Shown here: positions 14,730 to 21,462 of the stretch, one piece after another
How positions within the stretch are numbered: position 1 is the first letter of the stretch
How the letters are laid out: each line of letters opens with the position of its first letter
Origin: Duncaniella sp.
GTDB taxonomy: Bacteria > Bacteroidota > Bacteroidia > Bacteroidales > Muribaculaceae
Direction: 5' to 3'
DNA: 21,462 nt
NCBI RefSeq assembly: GCF_029054785.1
Contig: NZ_JAIDEN010000058.1
Span: 1 to 21,462, forward strand
Made by a program: the position numbers and the translations under genes
Notes under the pieces: generated by a model
What the model was told of the DNA's origin: nothing
Databases searched by the model: none
The model's input: only the letters and a program-made list of their open reading frames with translations

Positions 14730-15260
14730 ATGAAAGCATTTGGCTCCACATATCTGTTGCGTTTCGCGCTCATCCTCCTTGTCAGCTGCCTGGCGGGGGG
14801 CTGTCGCATAAGCTATAAGCTCAATGGCGCCGCCATTGACTACACGGTCTACAAGACCATCTATGTCTCCAACTTCCCCATCCGCGCGGCGCTTGTCTAC
14901 CCTCCCTTGCAGCAGACTTTCGAGAACGAACTGCTTGACTACATCACCCGCAACACACGTCTGCGGACAATCGACTCCAACAACGCCGACCTCCAGCTCG
15001 AAGGCGAGATCGTCGGCTACAATCTCTCGCCACAGGCTGTCACCGAAAACGCCTACGCATCGCGCACCCGTCTGACAATTCAGGTAAAGATCACATATAC
15101 CGACAACCGCAACGAGGGCAAGGACGTCAGCCAGACCTTCAGCGCCTACCGCGACTTTGACAGTTCGGAGATGCTGACCGACGTGCAGGACCAGCTCTGT
15201 TCCGAAATCTCCAAGGAGCTTGTCGACCTTATCTTCAATGCCACCCTCGGCGACTGGTAA
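14730..15260 (+). CDS. lptE: LPS assembly lipoprotein LptE family
   Basis: This is an outer-membrane lipoprotein that plugs and helps LptD insert lipopolysaccharide into the outer leaflet. The signal peptide MKAFGSTYLLRFALILLVSC leads to a lipobox-like LAGGC with Cys25. The mature start RISYKLNGAAIDYTVYKTIY and the segment AALVYPPLQQTFENELLDYI (about 53-72) are the recognisable features of the Bacteroidetes LptE family (PF04390). They are followed by the L-x-G-E-I-V-G-Y and RTRLTIQVKITYTDN strands. At 176 residues it is the normal length. It is the first gene of a three-gene operon (21 bp to the next gene). The start is fixed by the need for the signal peptide and by lack of any earlier in-frame Met between promoter and ATG. 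Confidence 0.92.
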   Translation: MKAFGSTYLLRFALILLVSCLAGGCRISYKLNGAAIDYTVYKTIYVSNFPIRAALVYPPLQQTFENELLDYITRNTRLRTIDSNNADLQLEGEIVGYNLSPQAVTENAYASRTRLTIQVKITYTDNRNEGKDVSQTFSAYRDFDSSEMLTDVQDQLCSEISKELVDLIFNATLGDW

Positions 15261-15281
15261 TTTCACCCGTAAACCGTTTTT

Positions 15282-16055
15282 ATGGAAGAAGCCCTCAGTC
15301 ACTATCTCCGCGCTCTGGCCGATCCGGAAGTCCCGGTCAGCATTTCAGATGTCGAACGTCTGCTGAAAGAGTATCCGTTTTTCACTCTTCCGGCCCTGAC
15401 TCTCATACGCCGCGAGGGCAGTTCGCTCCCTGCCGACACACGCCGGAGGCTGATGGACTCCCTGGCCCTGAACGCCTCCGATCCCGCCGCCCTGGCAATG
15501 ATGACCGACCCGCGCAGCGAAACCTGGCTCAATTTCTATCCACCCGAACAGACTCCCGAAGTCACCACTGAAAACGCCATTGACACCTTCCTCGCCACCT
15601 ACGGCCATTCGACCCCTGAGGAAGACGCCCTGCTGGAGCGCCTGATCTTCAACCCGACGGCAGACTATTCCATGATGCTCGCCCGCGAGGAGGAAGCCAG
15701 TCTTCCACCCGAACCCTCGCCCGCCGACAGCTCGCAGGACGCGCTGATCAACGCCTTCATCCTCAAAAACAAATCGCCCCGCCCCGACACCGCAGCCGAA
15801 GAAGAGCCTCAGACCAAGGCCCCGACACCGGTCATGCAGCCTGAAGACCATCCGGTTGCCGTCAGGGACACCGCCGACGATTCCTCGCTGAGTGAGAGCC
15901 TTGCGAAAATCTACATCCGCCGGCGCCGCTACGACAAGGCATTTGAAATAATTCACAATTTGAGTTTGAAAAATCCAAAAAAAAGTGTTTACTTTGCAGA
16001 CCAATTGCGGTTTCTGCAAAAATTAATGATCAACTCGCGCTACAACAACAGCTGA
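15282..16055 (+). CDS. Conserved protein between lptE and secG (TPR-like C-terminus)
   Basis: This is a cytosolic protein of 257 residues with no signal peptide or membrane segment. The N-terminal part (about 1-85) is helical, with a Bacteroidales-typical opening (LLKEYPFFTLPALTLIRREG). The middle (about 125-200) is Pro/Glu/Asp-rich and probably disordered. The C-terminal 50 residues are the most conserved-looking: SLAKIYIRRRRYDKAFEIIHNLSLKNPKKSVYFADQLRFLQKL resembles a single TPR-like helix pair ending in YFADQ. No enzymatic motif is seen. Placement between lptE and secG is typical for Bacteroidales, but its role in LPS transport or secretion is unknown. It lies 21 bp after lptE and 36 bp before secG. 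Confidence 0.8.
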   Translation: MEEALSHYLRALADPEVPVSISDVERLLKEYPFFTLPALTLIRREGSSLPADTRRRLMDSLALNASDPAALAMMTDPRSETWLNFYPPEQTPEVTTENAIDTFLATYGHSTPEEDALLERLIFNPTADYSMMLAREEEASLPPEPSPADSSQDALINAFILKNKSPRPDTAAEEEPQTKAPTPVMQPEDHPVAVRDTADDSSLSESLAKIYIRRRRYDKAFEIIHNLSLKNPKKSVYFADQLRFLQKLMINSRYNNS

Positions 16056-16091
16056 TTTCAATATAAAATTAATAAACCATACACAATAATT

Positions 16092-16469
16092 ATGTATATC
16101 GTACTGATTATCCTGACGCTCATCTGCGCTCTTCTTCTCATCTGCGTGGTGCTCGTTCAGAAGTCAAAAGGCGGAGGTCTTTCATCCTCGTTCGCCGGTT
16201 CAAACCAGATCATGGGTGTCCGCCGTACCAACAGCTTTATCGAAAAACTGACCTGGGGCCTTGCCGGTGCCATCTGCCTCCTCTCCATTCTTGCAACATT
16301 CGCAATGCCTAAGGCCATCAACGCCACTTCTTCACGCGTAAGCGCCGCTCCTGCCGAACAGGTTGTACCCGGCGACTTCAACACTGAAGCTCCCGCAGCT
16401 CCCGTGGCAGCTCCCGCTCCCGCAGCTCCCGTGCAGGCTCCCGCTGCTGAAGAAGCTCCCGCAGAATAA
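16092..16469 (+). CDS. secG: Preprotein translocase subunit SecG
   Basis: This is a small inner-membrane component of the SecYEG channel that assists SecA-driven export. Two transmembrane helices are seen, at about residues 2-22 and 53-73, joined by the hallmark loop VQKSKGGGLSSSFAGSNQIMG (about 22-42). The total is 125 residues, longer than E. coli SecG (110). The extra part is a tail of about 40 residues made mainly of Ala, Pro, Val and Glu. The DNA there is internally repetitive, with GCTCCCGCAGCTCCCGT-like units at about 16388-16466. It is the last gene of the lptE operon. A hairpin between it and the ABC exporter gene could reduce read-through. Confidence 0.95.
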   Translation: MYIVLIILTLICALLLICVVLVQKSKGGGLSSSFAGSNQIMGVRRTNSFIEKLTWGLAGAICLLSILATFAMPKAINATSSRVSAAPAEQVVPGDFNTEAPAAPVAAPAPAAPVQAPAAEEAPAE

Positions 16470-16526
16470 ATTCGGTCTGCGGATTTTTCACCACAAGCAA
16501 AACAAATATCGACCTAAATCTACCCG

Positions 16527-16556
16527 GCCTGCCCTGACCTCCGAGTCGGTGCAGGC
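16527..16556 (+). terminator. Hairpin between secG and the ABC exporter gene
   Basis: GCCTGC (16527-16532) pairs with GCAGGC (16551-16556), continuing after one mismatch with an inner CTGAC/GTCGG-type stem (one G-T pair) and a 6-base loop. TTGATTTGATTCT follows, a broken T-tract. It ends only 19 bp before the exporter ATG, and no promoter is visible in the 106-bp gap, so it may be a partial terminator or attenuator. Confidence 0.5.
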
Positions 16557-16575
16557 TTGATTTGATTCTATCTAT

Positions 16576-18411
16576 ATGAAAGACTTATGGCAGCTGCTGC
16601 GGAGGTTTGTGCCACCTTATAAAAAGTACCTGGTACTTAACATTCTCTTCAACTTCCTCTCGGCTTTTCTGACTCTTTTCTCTTTCGCCTTGATCATCCC
16701 CATCCTGGAGATGCTCTTCAAGGTCAAGGAGGCTCACTATGAGTTCATCCCCTGGGACTCCGGCACCGGCCTGAAAGAAGCCCTGATCAACAACTTCTAT
16801 TGGCTCACCCAGCAGTGTATCGGCGAATGGGGCCCGATCGGCACTCTCGTGGCTCTTGCCGCGGCTCTGGTCGTGATGACCGGTCTCAAGACCGGCACTG
16901 CCTATGCCAGTTCATATTTCGTCATCCCGATGCGTGCGGGAATCGTGCGTGATATCCGCAACTTTGTCTATGACAAGATTGTAGATCTCCCGATCGGATA
17001 CTTCACTTCCGAACGCAAAGGCGACGTGATGGCCCGCATGACCGGCGACGTCGCCGAGATCGAAAGCTCCATCATGGCCTCGCTCGACATGCTCTTCAAA
17101 AACCCGGTGATGATCATCGTCTGTCTTGGAATGATGATCATGATCTCCTGGCAGCTCACCCTGTTCGTGCTTGTGCTCCTGCCGATAGCCGGTGCGGTGA
17201 TGGGACGTGTCGGCAAGCGCCTCAAACGCAAATCCCTTCAGGGTCAGCAGCAGTGGGGCTTGATAATGAGCTACATCGAGGAGACTCTCGGCGGACTGCG
17301 CATCATCAAGGCTTTCAACGCCGAGGGCAAGGTGACTGACCGTTTCCGCAACGGCAACCAGCGTTTCTACAACATAACCACCTCCGTGCAGCGCCGCCAG
17401 TCGCTCGCCCACCCGATGAGCGAGTTTCTCGGCACCATGACAATCGCCATCGTCCTCTGCTTCGGCGGCGCTCTGATCCTTTCGGGCAAGACCTCGCTGA
17501 CCGCGCCGGAGTTCATCTACTACATGGTGATCTTTTACAGCATCATCAATCCGGCCAAGGATCTGTCAAAGGCTGTCTACTCGATCCAGAAAGGTCTGGC
17601 CGCGATGGTCCGCGTCGATGCCATCCTTGCCGCGGTCAACCCGATAACCGATCCGGAGAAACCGCAGCACATTTCCGGCCTCAAAGGCCACATTAATTAT
17701 AAGTCGGTCACTTTCGGCTATGACCCCGAACTGCCGGTGGTATCAGACATAGACCTCGACATCCCCGCAGGACAGACCGTGGCGCTCGTCGGTCAGAGCG
17801 GCAGCGGCAAGTCGACCCTCGCCGACCTCCTGCCCCGATTCTATGACATCGACAAAGGCTCGATCACCATTGACGGATGCGACGTGCGCGATCTGCCTGT
17901 CCATGAGCTTCGCGACTTCATGGGCAACGTCAATCAGGAGGCCATACTTTTCAACGACACGATTTTCAACAACATCGCCTTCGGTGTCAAGAACGCCACC
18001 AGGGACGAGGTCATAGCTGCGGCGAAAATTGCCAACGCCCACGAATTCATTATGGCTACCGAGGAGGGCTATGACACCAATATCGGTGACCGCGGATGTC
18101 GCCTCTCAGGCGGACAGCGTCAGCGCCTGTCGATAGCCCGCGCCGTGCTCAAGAATCCGCCGGTGCTGATTCTCGACGAGGCCACTTCGGCTCTCGACAG
18201 CGAAAGCGAGAAGTCGGTGCAGGAGGCCCTGGAGCGCCTGATGAAAGACCGCACCACTCTGGTGATTGCCCACCGCCTGTCGACCATCAAGAACGCCGAC
18301 CAGATCTGTGTGCTCCACGAGGGACGCATCGTCGAGCGCGGCACCCATGACTATCTGCTCGCTCTCAACGGCTACTATACGCGTCTGGTCGAAATGCAGT
18401 CGATGAAATAG
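16576..18411 (+). CDS. ABC exporter, fused permease and ATPase (MsbA-like)
   Basis: This is a homodimeric inner-membrane exporter half-transporter of 611 residues. The six-helix membrane domain covers about residues 1-335, with TM1 at 18-45 and coupling-helix region GYFTSERKGDVMARMTGDVAEIE at 141-163. The nucleotide-binding domain begins near 365. Walker A is GQSGSGKST (406-414), the ABC signature LSGGQRQRL (510-518), Walker B VLILDEAT (530-537) and the switch histidine AHRLST (His566). The loop after TM1 (about 50-80) is longer than in many relatives. Substrate is not readable from sequence. The neighbouring lptE and LpxA-like genes make lipid A or another lipid plausible (MsbA role), but bacteria of this group carry several such exporters. 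Confidence 0.93.
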   Translation: MKDLWQLLRRFVPPYKKYLVLNILFNFLSAFLTLFSFALIIPILEMLFKVKEAHYEFIPWDSGTGLKEALINNFYWLTQQCIGEWGPIGTLVALAAALVVMTGLKTGTAYASSYFVIPMRAGIVRDIRNFVYDKIVDLPIGYFTSERKGDVMARMTGDVAEIESSIMASLDMLFKNPVMIIVCLGMMIMISWQLTLFVLVLLPIAGAVMGRVGKRLKRKSLQGQQQWGLIMSYIEETLGGLRIIKAFNAEGKVTDRFRNGNQRFYNITTSVQRRQSLAHPMSEFLGTMTIAIVLCFGGALILSGKTSLTAPEFIYYMVIFYSIINPAKDLSKAVYSIQKGLAAMVRVDAILAAVNPITDPEKPQHISGLKGHINYKSVTFGYDPELPVVSDIDLDIPAGQTVALVGQSGSGKSTLADLLPRFYDIDKGSITIDGCDVRDLPVHELRDFMGNVNQEAILFNDTIFNNIAFGVKNATRDEVIAAAKIANAHEFIMATEEGYDTNIGDRGCRLSGGQRQRLSIARAVLKNPPVLILDEATSALDSESEKSVQEALERLMKDRTTLVIAHRLSTIKNADQICVLHEGRIVERGTHDYLLALNGYYTRLVEMQSMK

Positions 18412-18413
18412 AC

Positions 18414-18436
18414 CTCGCCGGACTCATGTCGGCGAG
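18414..18436 (+). terminator. Hairpin after the ABC exporter gene
   Basis: CTCGCCG (18414-18420) and CGGCGAG (18430-18436) form a perfect 7-bp stem with a 9-base loop, starting 3 bp after the stop. No T-tract follows, so it may be Rho-dependent or a weak terminator. The sequence turns AT-rich after about 18476, where the next promoter lies. Confidence 0.5.
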
Positions 18437-18520
18437 ACCGTCAGTCGCATCTCCTCAGCACGACGACAAGGCTCCTTATTGTAATATTTAAACAAAAAAC
18501 AAGCGATTTTTGGCAAATTG

Positions 18521-18551
18521 TTTGAAATTTGGTTTAAAATCTGTATATTTG
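18521..18551 (+). promoter_or_regulatory. Promoter of the Lrp/AsnC regulator gene
   Basis: TTTG (18521-18524), 19 bp, TATATTTG (18544-18551) is a near-ideal Bacteroidetes promoter in an AT-rich block. The predicted start near 18556 gives a leader of about 110 nt before the ATG at 18667. That is long for a regulator gene and holds an inverted repeat and a small ORF. Confidence 0.75.
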
Positions 18552-18583
18552 TCAAAAATCAATATGTATTGCATTGGGTTCTT

Positions 18584-18638
18584 TCCGGCACAAAGCTATT
18601 TAGACGAATTTATGAAACAATTGGATGTTACTGCCGGA
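18584..18638 (+). promoter_or_regulatory. Inverted repeat in the lrp-like leader
   Basis: TCCGGCA (18584-18590) and TGCCGGA (18632-18638) are a perfect 7-bp inverted repeat enclosing 41 bases inside the predicted leader. It could fold in the mRNA near the regulator start or be a DNA site for autoregulation, which is common in Lrp-family genes. Neither is shown. Confidence 0.3.
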
Positions 18639-18680
18639 CCGCACCTCCTTTATAGAGTACATGCTAATGGAAAAAATTGA
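18612..18680 (+). other. Possible 22-codon leader ORF overlapping the regulator start
   Basis: An ATG at 18612 opens a 22-codon frame (begins MKQLDVTAG, ends HANGKN) with stop TGA at 18678-18680, 14 bp inside the regulator gene and in a different frame. No ribosome-binding motif is seen, and a frame this short can occur by chance. Listed as a candidate for translational coupling only. Confidence 0.2.
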
Positions 18681-19131
18681 CAATTTAGACCGAAAGATCC
18701 TGGAGATCATAATGAGAAACGCGAGGATAGCCTCAAAGGATGTTGCCACTGAGTGTGGCGTTTCACGAGCAGCGATCCATCAGCGCATCCAGCGCATGAT
18801 AGATCTCAACGTAATAACCGGATCGGGCTACAATGTGGATCCGAAAGTGCTCGGTTACCGCACCTGCACATATATCGGCGTCAACCTCGAACGTGGCGCC
18901 ATGTATCGTGAAGTTGTTCCCGAACTTGAAAAAATCCACGAAATCGTCGAGTGCCATTTCACCACCGGCCCCTACTCGATGCTCATCAAGCTCTTTGCCC
19001 GTGACAACGAACATCTTATGGAGCTGCTCAACGACAAGATCCAGATGATTCCCGGCGTGACCGGAACCGAAACCCTCATCTCGCTCGACCACAGCATCTC
19101 TCGTGTGCTCCCGGTCACATATGATGACTGA
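18667..19131 (+). CDS. Lrp/AsnC family transcriptional regulator
   Basis: This is a DNA-binding regulator responsive to small ligands such as amino acids, usually acting as a dimer or octamer. The N-terminal winged helix-turn-helix covers about residues 5-50 (NLDRKILEIIMRNARIASKD, then VATECGVSRAAIHQRIQRM). The C-terminal RAM ligand-binding domain covers about 65-145 (TCTYIGVNLERGAMYREVV through TGPYSMLIKLFARDN and GVTGTETLISLD). I chose the ATG at 18667 (MEKIDNLDRK), which gives 154 residues and the standard family start. An upstream in-frame ATG at 18625 would add 14 residues without family support. It has its own promoter. Its target is unknown; the GH2 gene follows after 88 bp with no clear promoter, so read-through is possible. 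Confidence 0.94.
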   Translation: MEKIDNLDRKILEIIMRNARIASKDVATECGVSRAAIHQRIQRMIDLNVITGSGYNVDPKVLGYRTCTYIGVNLERGAMYREVVPELEKIHEIVECHFTTGPYSMLIKLFARDNEHLMELLNDKIQMIPGVTGTETLISLDHSISRVLPVTYDD

Positions 19132-19219
19132 TATCCCTCTCCTCCTCGCTTTCTCCGGACTCCTCTCCCTTCGTCTTCTCTGAACCCTCCTCCATTCATC
19201 GCCATCTTACAGACCTCTC

Positions 19220-21462
19220 ATGAAAAAGCTTTTTGTGTCACTGGCTGTGGCCGCGGCGCTCCCCGTGGGAGCCGAACTTGTGAACATTGACTCCGGTTGG
19301 CGTTTTGCATTCGGCAACACTGATCCGGCGCTTGATTTCGGTGCCGGAACCGAATATTTCAACTACCTGACCAAAGCGGCATCTATCCACAATTCAGGTC
19401 CCTATGCCATGAATTTCAATGATTCGGCCTGGGTGAAGGTCGATCTGCCTTTCGACTTTGTCGTTGATCTACCATTTGCCGCGGAAGCAAGCCACAGTCA
19501 CGGCTACAAGACCGTGGGATATAAATATCCCGCAACTTCGGTCGGCTGGTACCGCAAGGTGCTCCCTGTCGCCGAGGCCGATTCGGCAAAGCGCATTTCA
19601 CTGGTCTTCGACGGCATCTTCCGCGACAGCAAAGTGTGGTTCAACGGCTTCTACCTCGGCGGAGAGCCGAGCGGCTATGCCGCACAGCGCTACGACGTGA
19701 CCCCCTATGTCAACTTCGGCGGTGACAATGTCATCGCTGTCCGTTCGGACGCCACCTTCGAGGAAGGCTGGTTCTACGAGGGCGGAGGGATCTACCGCCA
19801 CGCATGGCTTGACCGTCAGGAACCGCGCCATATCAGCCCGAACTCCGTCGCCACTGCCTATACTCCCGGCCCGCAGCCTCAGATCAAGATCAGCGGACGT
19901 GTGGCCAACAGACTCCACGGCCTCACCCCCGGTGCCTCGGAAAAATGGACTCTCTCCGCCGACCTTCTTGACCGCGAAGGCAGAAGTGTGGCTTCCGGAC
20001 AGATTGAGATTTCCGACCTGCCCGCTCCTGAGGCCGAGACCGGCTGGGCGCTGACACTGAGTCCGGAGTCACTGACCGAATGGGACATCGACAATCCCGC
20101 CCTCTACACGCTTCAGCTCACTCTCGACGACGGCCGCTCGAAATCCGTGGAGCGCATCGTCACCGGATTCCGCCGCGCGGAGTTTGACCCTGACCGCGGC
20201 TTCCTGCTCAACGGACGCCCCGTCAAACTCAAAGGCGTGAACATGCACCAGGACCACGCTGGTGTCGGTGCTGGCATTCCCGACGCTCTGAATGTCTACC
20301 GTCTGAAAGAACTGAAAAAATATGGTGTCAACGCCTACCGCGCAAGCCACAACCCGATGACTCCAGAGGTGCTCGCGGCCTGCGATTCTCTCGGCATCCT
20401 CGTCATCGAGGAAAACCGCCTGCTTGGCATCAACGGCTACCATACCGGTCAGCTGCGCACCATGATCGACCGTGACCGCAACCATCCGTCGATCATCCTC
20501 TGGAGCGTCGGCAACGAGGAGTGGGGTGTGGAATGGGACCGTAAAGGTGTGCGTATTGTAGACGAACTCCGCGACATTGCCCACAGGCTTGACCCGACAC
20601 GCCCGATGACGGTAGCCACCAGCGGCGGTCCGATGCCCGTCATCCCCGCCGACGTAGCAGGCTACAATTACATTATGCAGAATCCTGTCGAACGCCATCG
20701 CGCTGACTATCCTCTCCGCTCGGCCTACGGATCGGAAGAGACCTCAGGCTGCGGAACCCGCGGCGTCTACTTTCCTGACAGCGTCAATGGCCGTATGCCC
20801 TCTCTGAACCGCACTCCCGATCCTGCTGACAGCTGCCTGAACCGCATCGAGCGCGGATGGAAATTCTATGACGGGCGCCCCTGGCTCGGCGGCCTGTTCT
20901 ACTGGACCGGCTTTGACTACCGCGGAGAGCCCAATCCGCTCAAATATCCAGCCGTAGGGTCGGAATTCGGACTTCTGGACTACTGCGGTTTCCCCAAGGA
21001 TGAGGCCACGTATCTGAAATCATGGTGGACCGACGAGCCTACCCTCCACATCTTCCCCCACTGGAATCTCAAAGGCCATGAAGGGGAGGAGATCGACCTC
21101 TGGGCCTATTCCAACATGGACGAAGTCGAACTCCGCGTCAACGGCAAGAGCCTCGGTCGCAAACAGATGCCGCGCAACGGACATCTTTCGTGGAAAGCGG
21201 TCTACAAGCCCGGTCGCGTCGAGGCCATCGGCTATAAGGACGGTCGCCGTGTGCTGACCCGCCGCATCGACACCACCGGAGAGGCTGTGAGAGCCATTGC
21301 GGAATGTGTCTATGCGCAGGATGGTCTCCAGGTGATCAACGTCAGCCTTGTCGACTCGAAAGGGCGCTTTGTGCCTGACGCCTGCTCTCCGGTGACAATC
21401 ACGCTCGGCGACGGTCTGACGCTGCTCGGCGCGGGCAACGGCGATCCGGCCTTCAGAGGCAG
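19220..21462 (+). CDS. GH2 family glycosidase, beta-galactosidase-like (partial, runs off the right edge)
   Basis: This is a secreted retaining glycosidase; 747 codons are present and no stop is reached. The signal peptide MKKLFVSLAVAAALPVGA is probably cut after Ala18. A jelly-roll sugar-binding domain follows (FDGIFRDSKVWFNGFYLGG, about 131-149), then an Ig-like domain and, from about 326 (RGFLLNGRPVKLKGVNMHQD), the TIM barrel. The acid/base is Glu433 in VGNEEWG and the nucleophile is probably Glu506 in YGSEETSG. A DUF4982-type domain starts near 605 (TLHIFPHWNLKGHEGEEIDLW), and a GH2 C-terminal domain (VINVSLVDSKGRFVPDA, ending AGNGDP) is cut by the edge. The subgroup has a short VIEENRLLGINGYHTGQL loop before the acid/base. 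Beta-galactosidase is the best guess; the true sugar is not certain. The 88-bp upstream gap is pyrimidine-rich and has no TAnnTTTG box. Confidence 0.9.
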   Translation, partial: MKKLFVSLAVAAALPVGAELVNIDSGWRFAFGNTDPALDFGAGTEYFNYLTKAASIHNSGPYAMNFNDSAWVKVDLPFDFVVDLPFAAEASHSHGYKTVGYKYPATSVGWYRKVLPVAEADSAKRISLVFDGIFRDSKVWFNGFYLGGEPSGYAAQRYDVTPYVNFGGDNVIAVRSDATFEEGWFYEGGGIYRHAWLDRQEPRHISPNSVATAYTPGPQPQIKISGRVANRLHGLTPGASEKWTLSADLLDREGRSVASGQIEISDLPAPEAETGWALTLSPESLTEWDIDNPALYTLQLTLDDGRSKSVERIVTGFRRAEFDPDRGFLLNGRPVKLKGVNMHQDHAGVGAGIPDALNVYRLKELKKYGVNAYRASHNPMTPEVLAACDSLGILVIEENRLLGINGYHTGQLRTMIDRDRNHPSIILWSVGNEEWGVEWDRKGVRIVDELRDIAHRLDPTRPMTVATSGGPMPVIPADVAGYNYIMQNPVERHRADYPLRSAYGSEETSGCGTRGVYFPDSVNGRMPSLNRTPDPADSCLNRIERGWKFYDGRPWLGGLFYWTGFDYRGEPNPLKYPAVGSEFGLLDYCGFPKDEATYLKSWWTDEPTLHIFPHWNLKGHEGEEIDLWAYSNMDEVELRVNGKSLGRKQMPRNGHLSWKAVYKPGRVEAIGYKDGRRVLTRRIDTTGEAVRAIAECVYAQDGLQVINVSLVDSKGRFVPDACSPVTITLGDGLTLLGAGNGDPAFRG

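Noticed and set aside
14634..15302. Upstream extension of the DUF4199 open frame to 410 codons
   Set aside because: The added part is antisense to lptE and crosses the divergent promoters; the ATG at 14631-14633 gives the normal family length.

Overview
The window looks like chromosomal DNA from a gut Bacteroidales bacterium, most plausibly Muribaculaceae-like. This is an inference from three things: moderately high GC; promoters of the Bacteroidetes type (TTTG, about 20 bp, TAnnTTTG); and lineage-typical genes and orders (lptE - unknown - secG, a DUF6452/DUF6048 pair, an Lrp regulator beginning MEKIDNLDRKIL, a lipoprotein outer-membrane factor in the RND operon). No rRNA, tRNA, CRISPR array, phage gene or transposase was seen.

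Layout. Positions 1-251 hold no gene but contain a strongly palindromic, repeat-like element. Then on the minus strand come cytidine deaminase (cdd) and a low-molecular-weight protein tyrosine phosphatase, separated by a REP-like palindrome and degenerate tandem repeats. Positions 8453 down to 1607 form one compact minus-strand transcription unit: RND adaptor lipoprotein, RND inner-membrane pump, outer-membrane factor lipoprotein, and a divergent LpxA-family acyltransferase, with gaps of only 39, 40 and 30 bp. A divergent MFS transporter of the fosmidomycin-resistance type (8684-9889) is read on the plus strand and ends at a double hairpin facing phoH.

Positions 14633 down to 9979 form a second minus-strand cluster: a DUF4199 membrane protein, a membrane-anchored family 2 glycosyltransferase, a small nitroreductase, a DUF6452 lipoprotein, a DUF6048 outer-membrane-type protein and PhoH. 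The last three overlap or nearly touch. At 14634-14729 two TAACTTTG boxes fire in opposite directions, one for DUF4199 and one for lptE. The plus-strand side is an envelope operon, lptE - conserved unknown - secG, followed by an MsbA-like ABC exporter. An Lrp/AsnC regulator with its own clear promoter and a long leader follows, then a secreted GH2 glycosidase that runs off the right edge.

Functionally the window is mostly envelope work: drug or lipid efflux (RND, MFS, ABC), LPS building and transport (LpxA-like, LptE, possibly the MsbA-like exporter and the glycosyltransferase) and protein export (SecG). I found no clear new defence or mobile system. The items most worth following up are the divergent LpxA paralogue inside the efflux operon, the roughly 75-residue two-helix insertion in the RND pump, the predicted near-leaderless lptE mRNA, and the palindromic repeat at the left edge.
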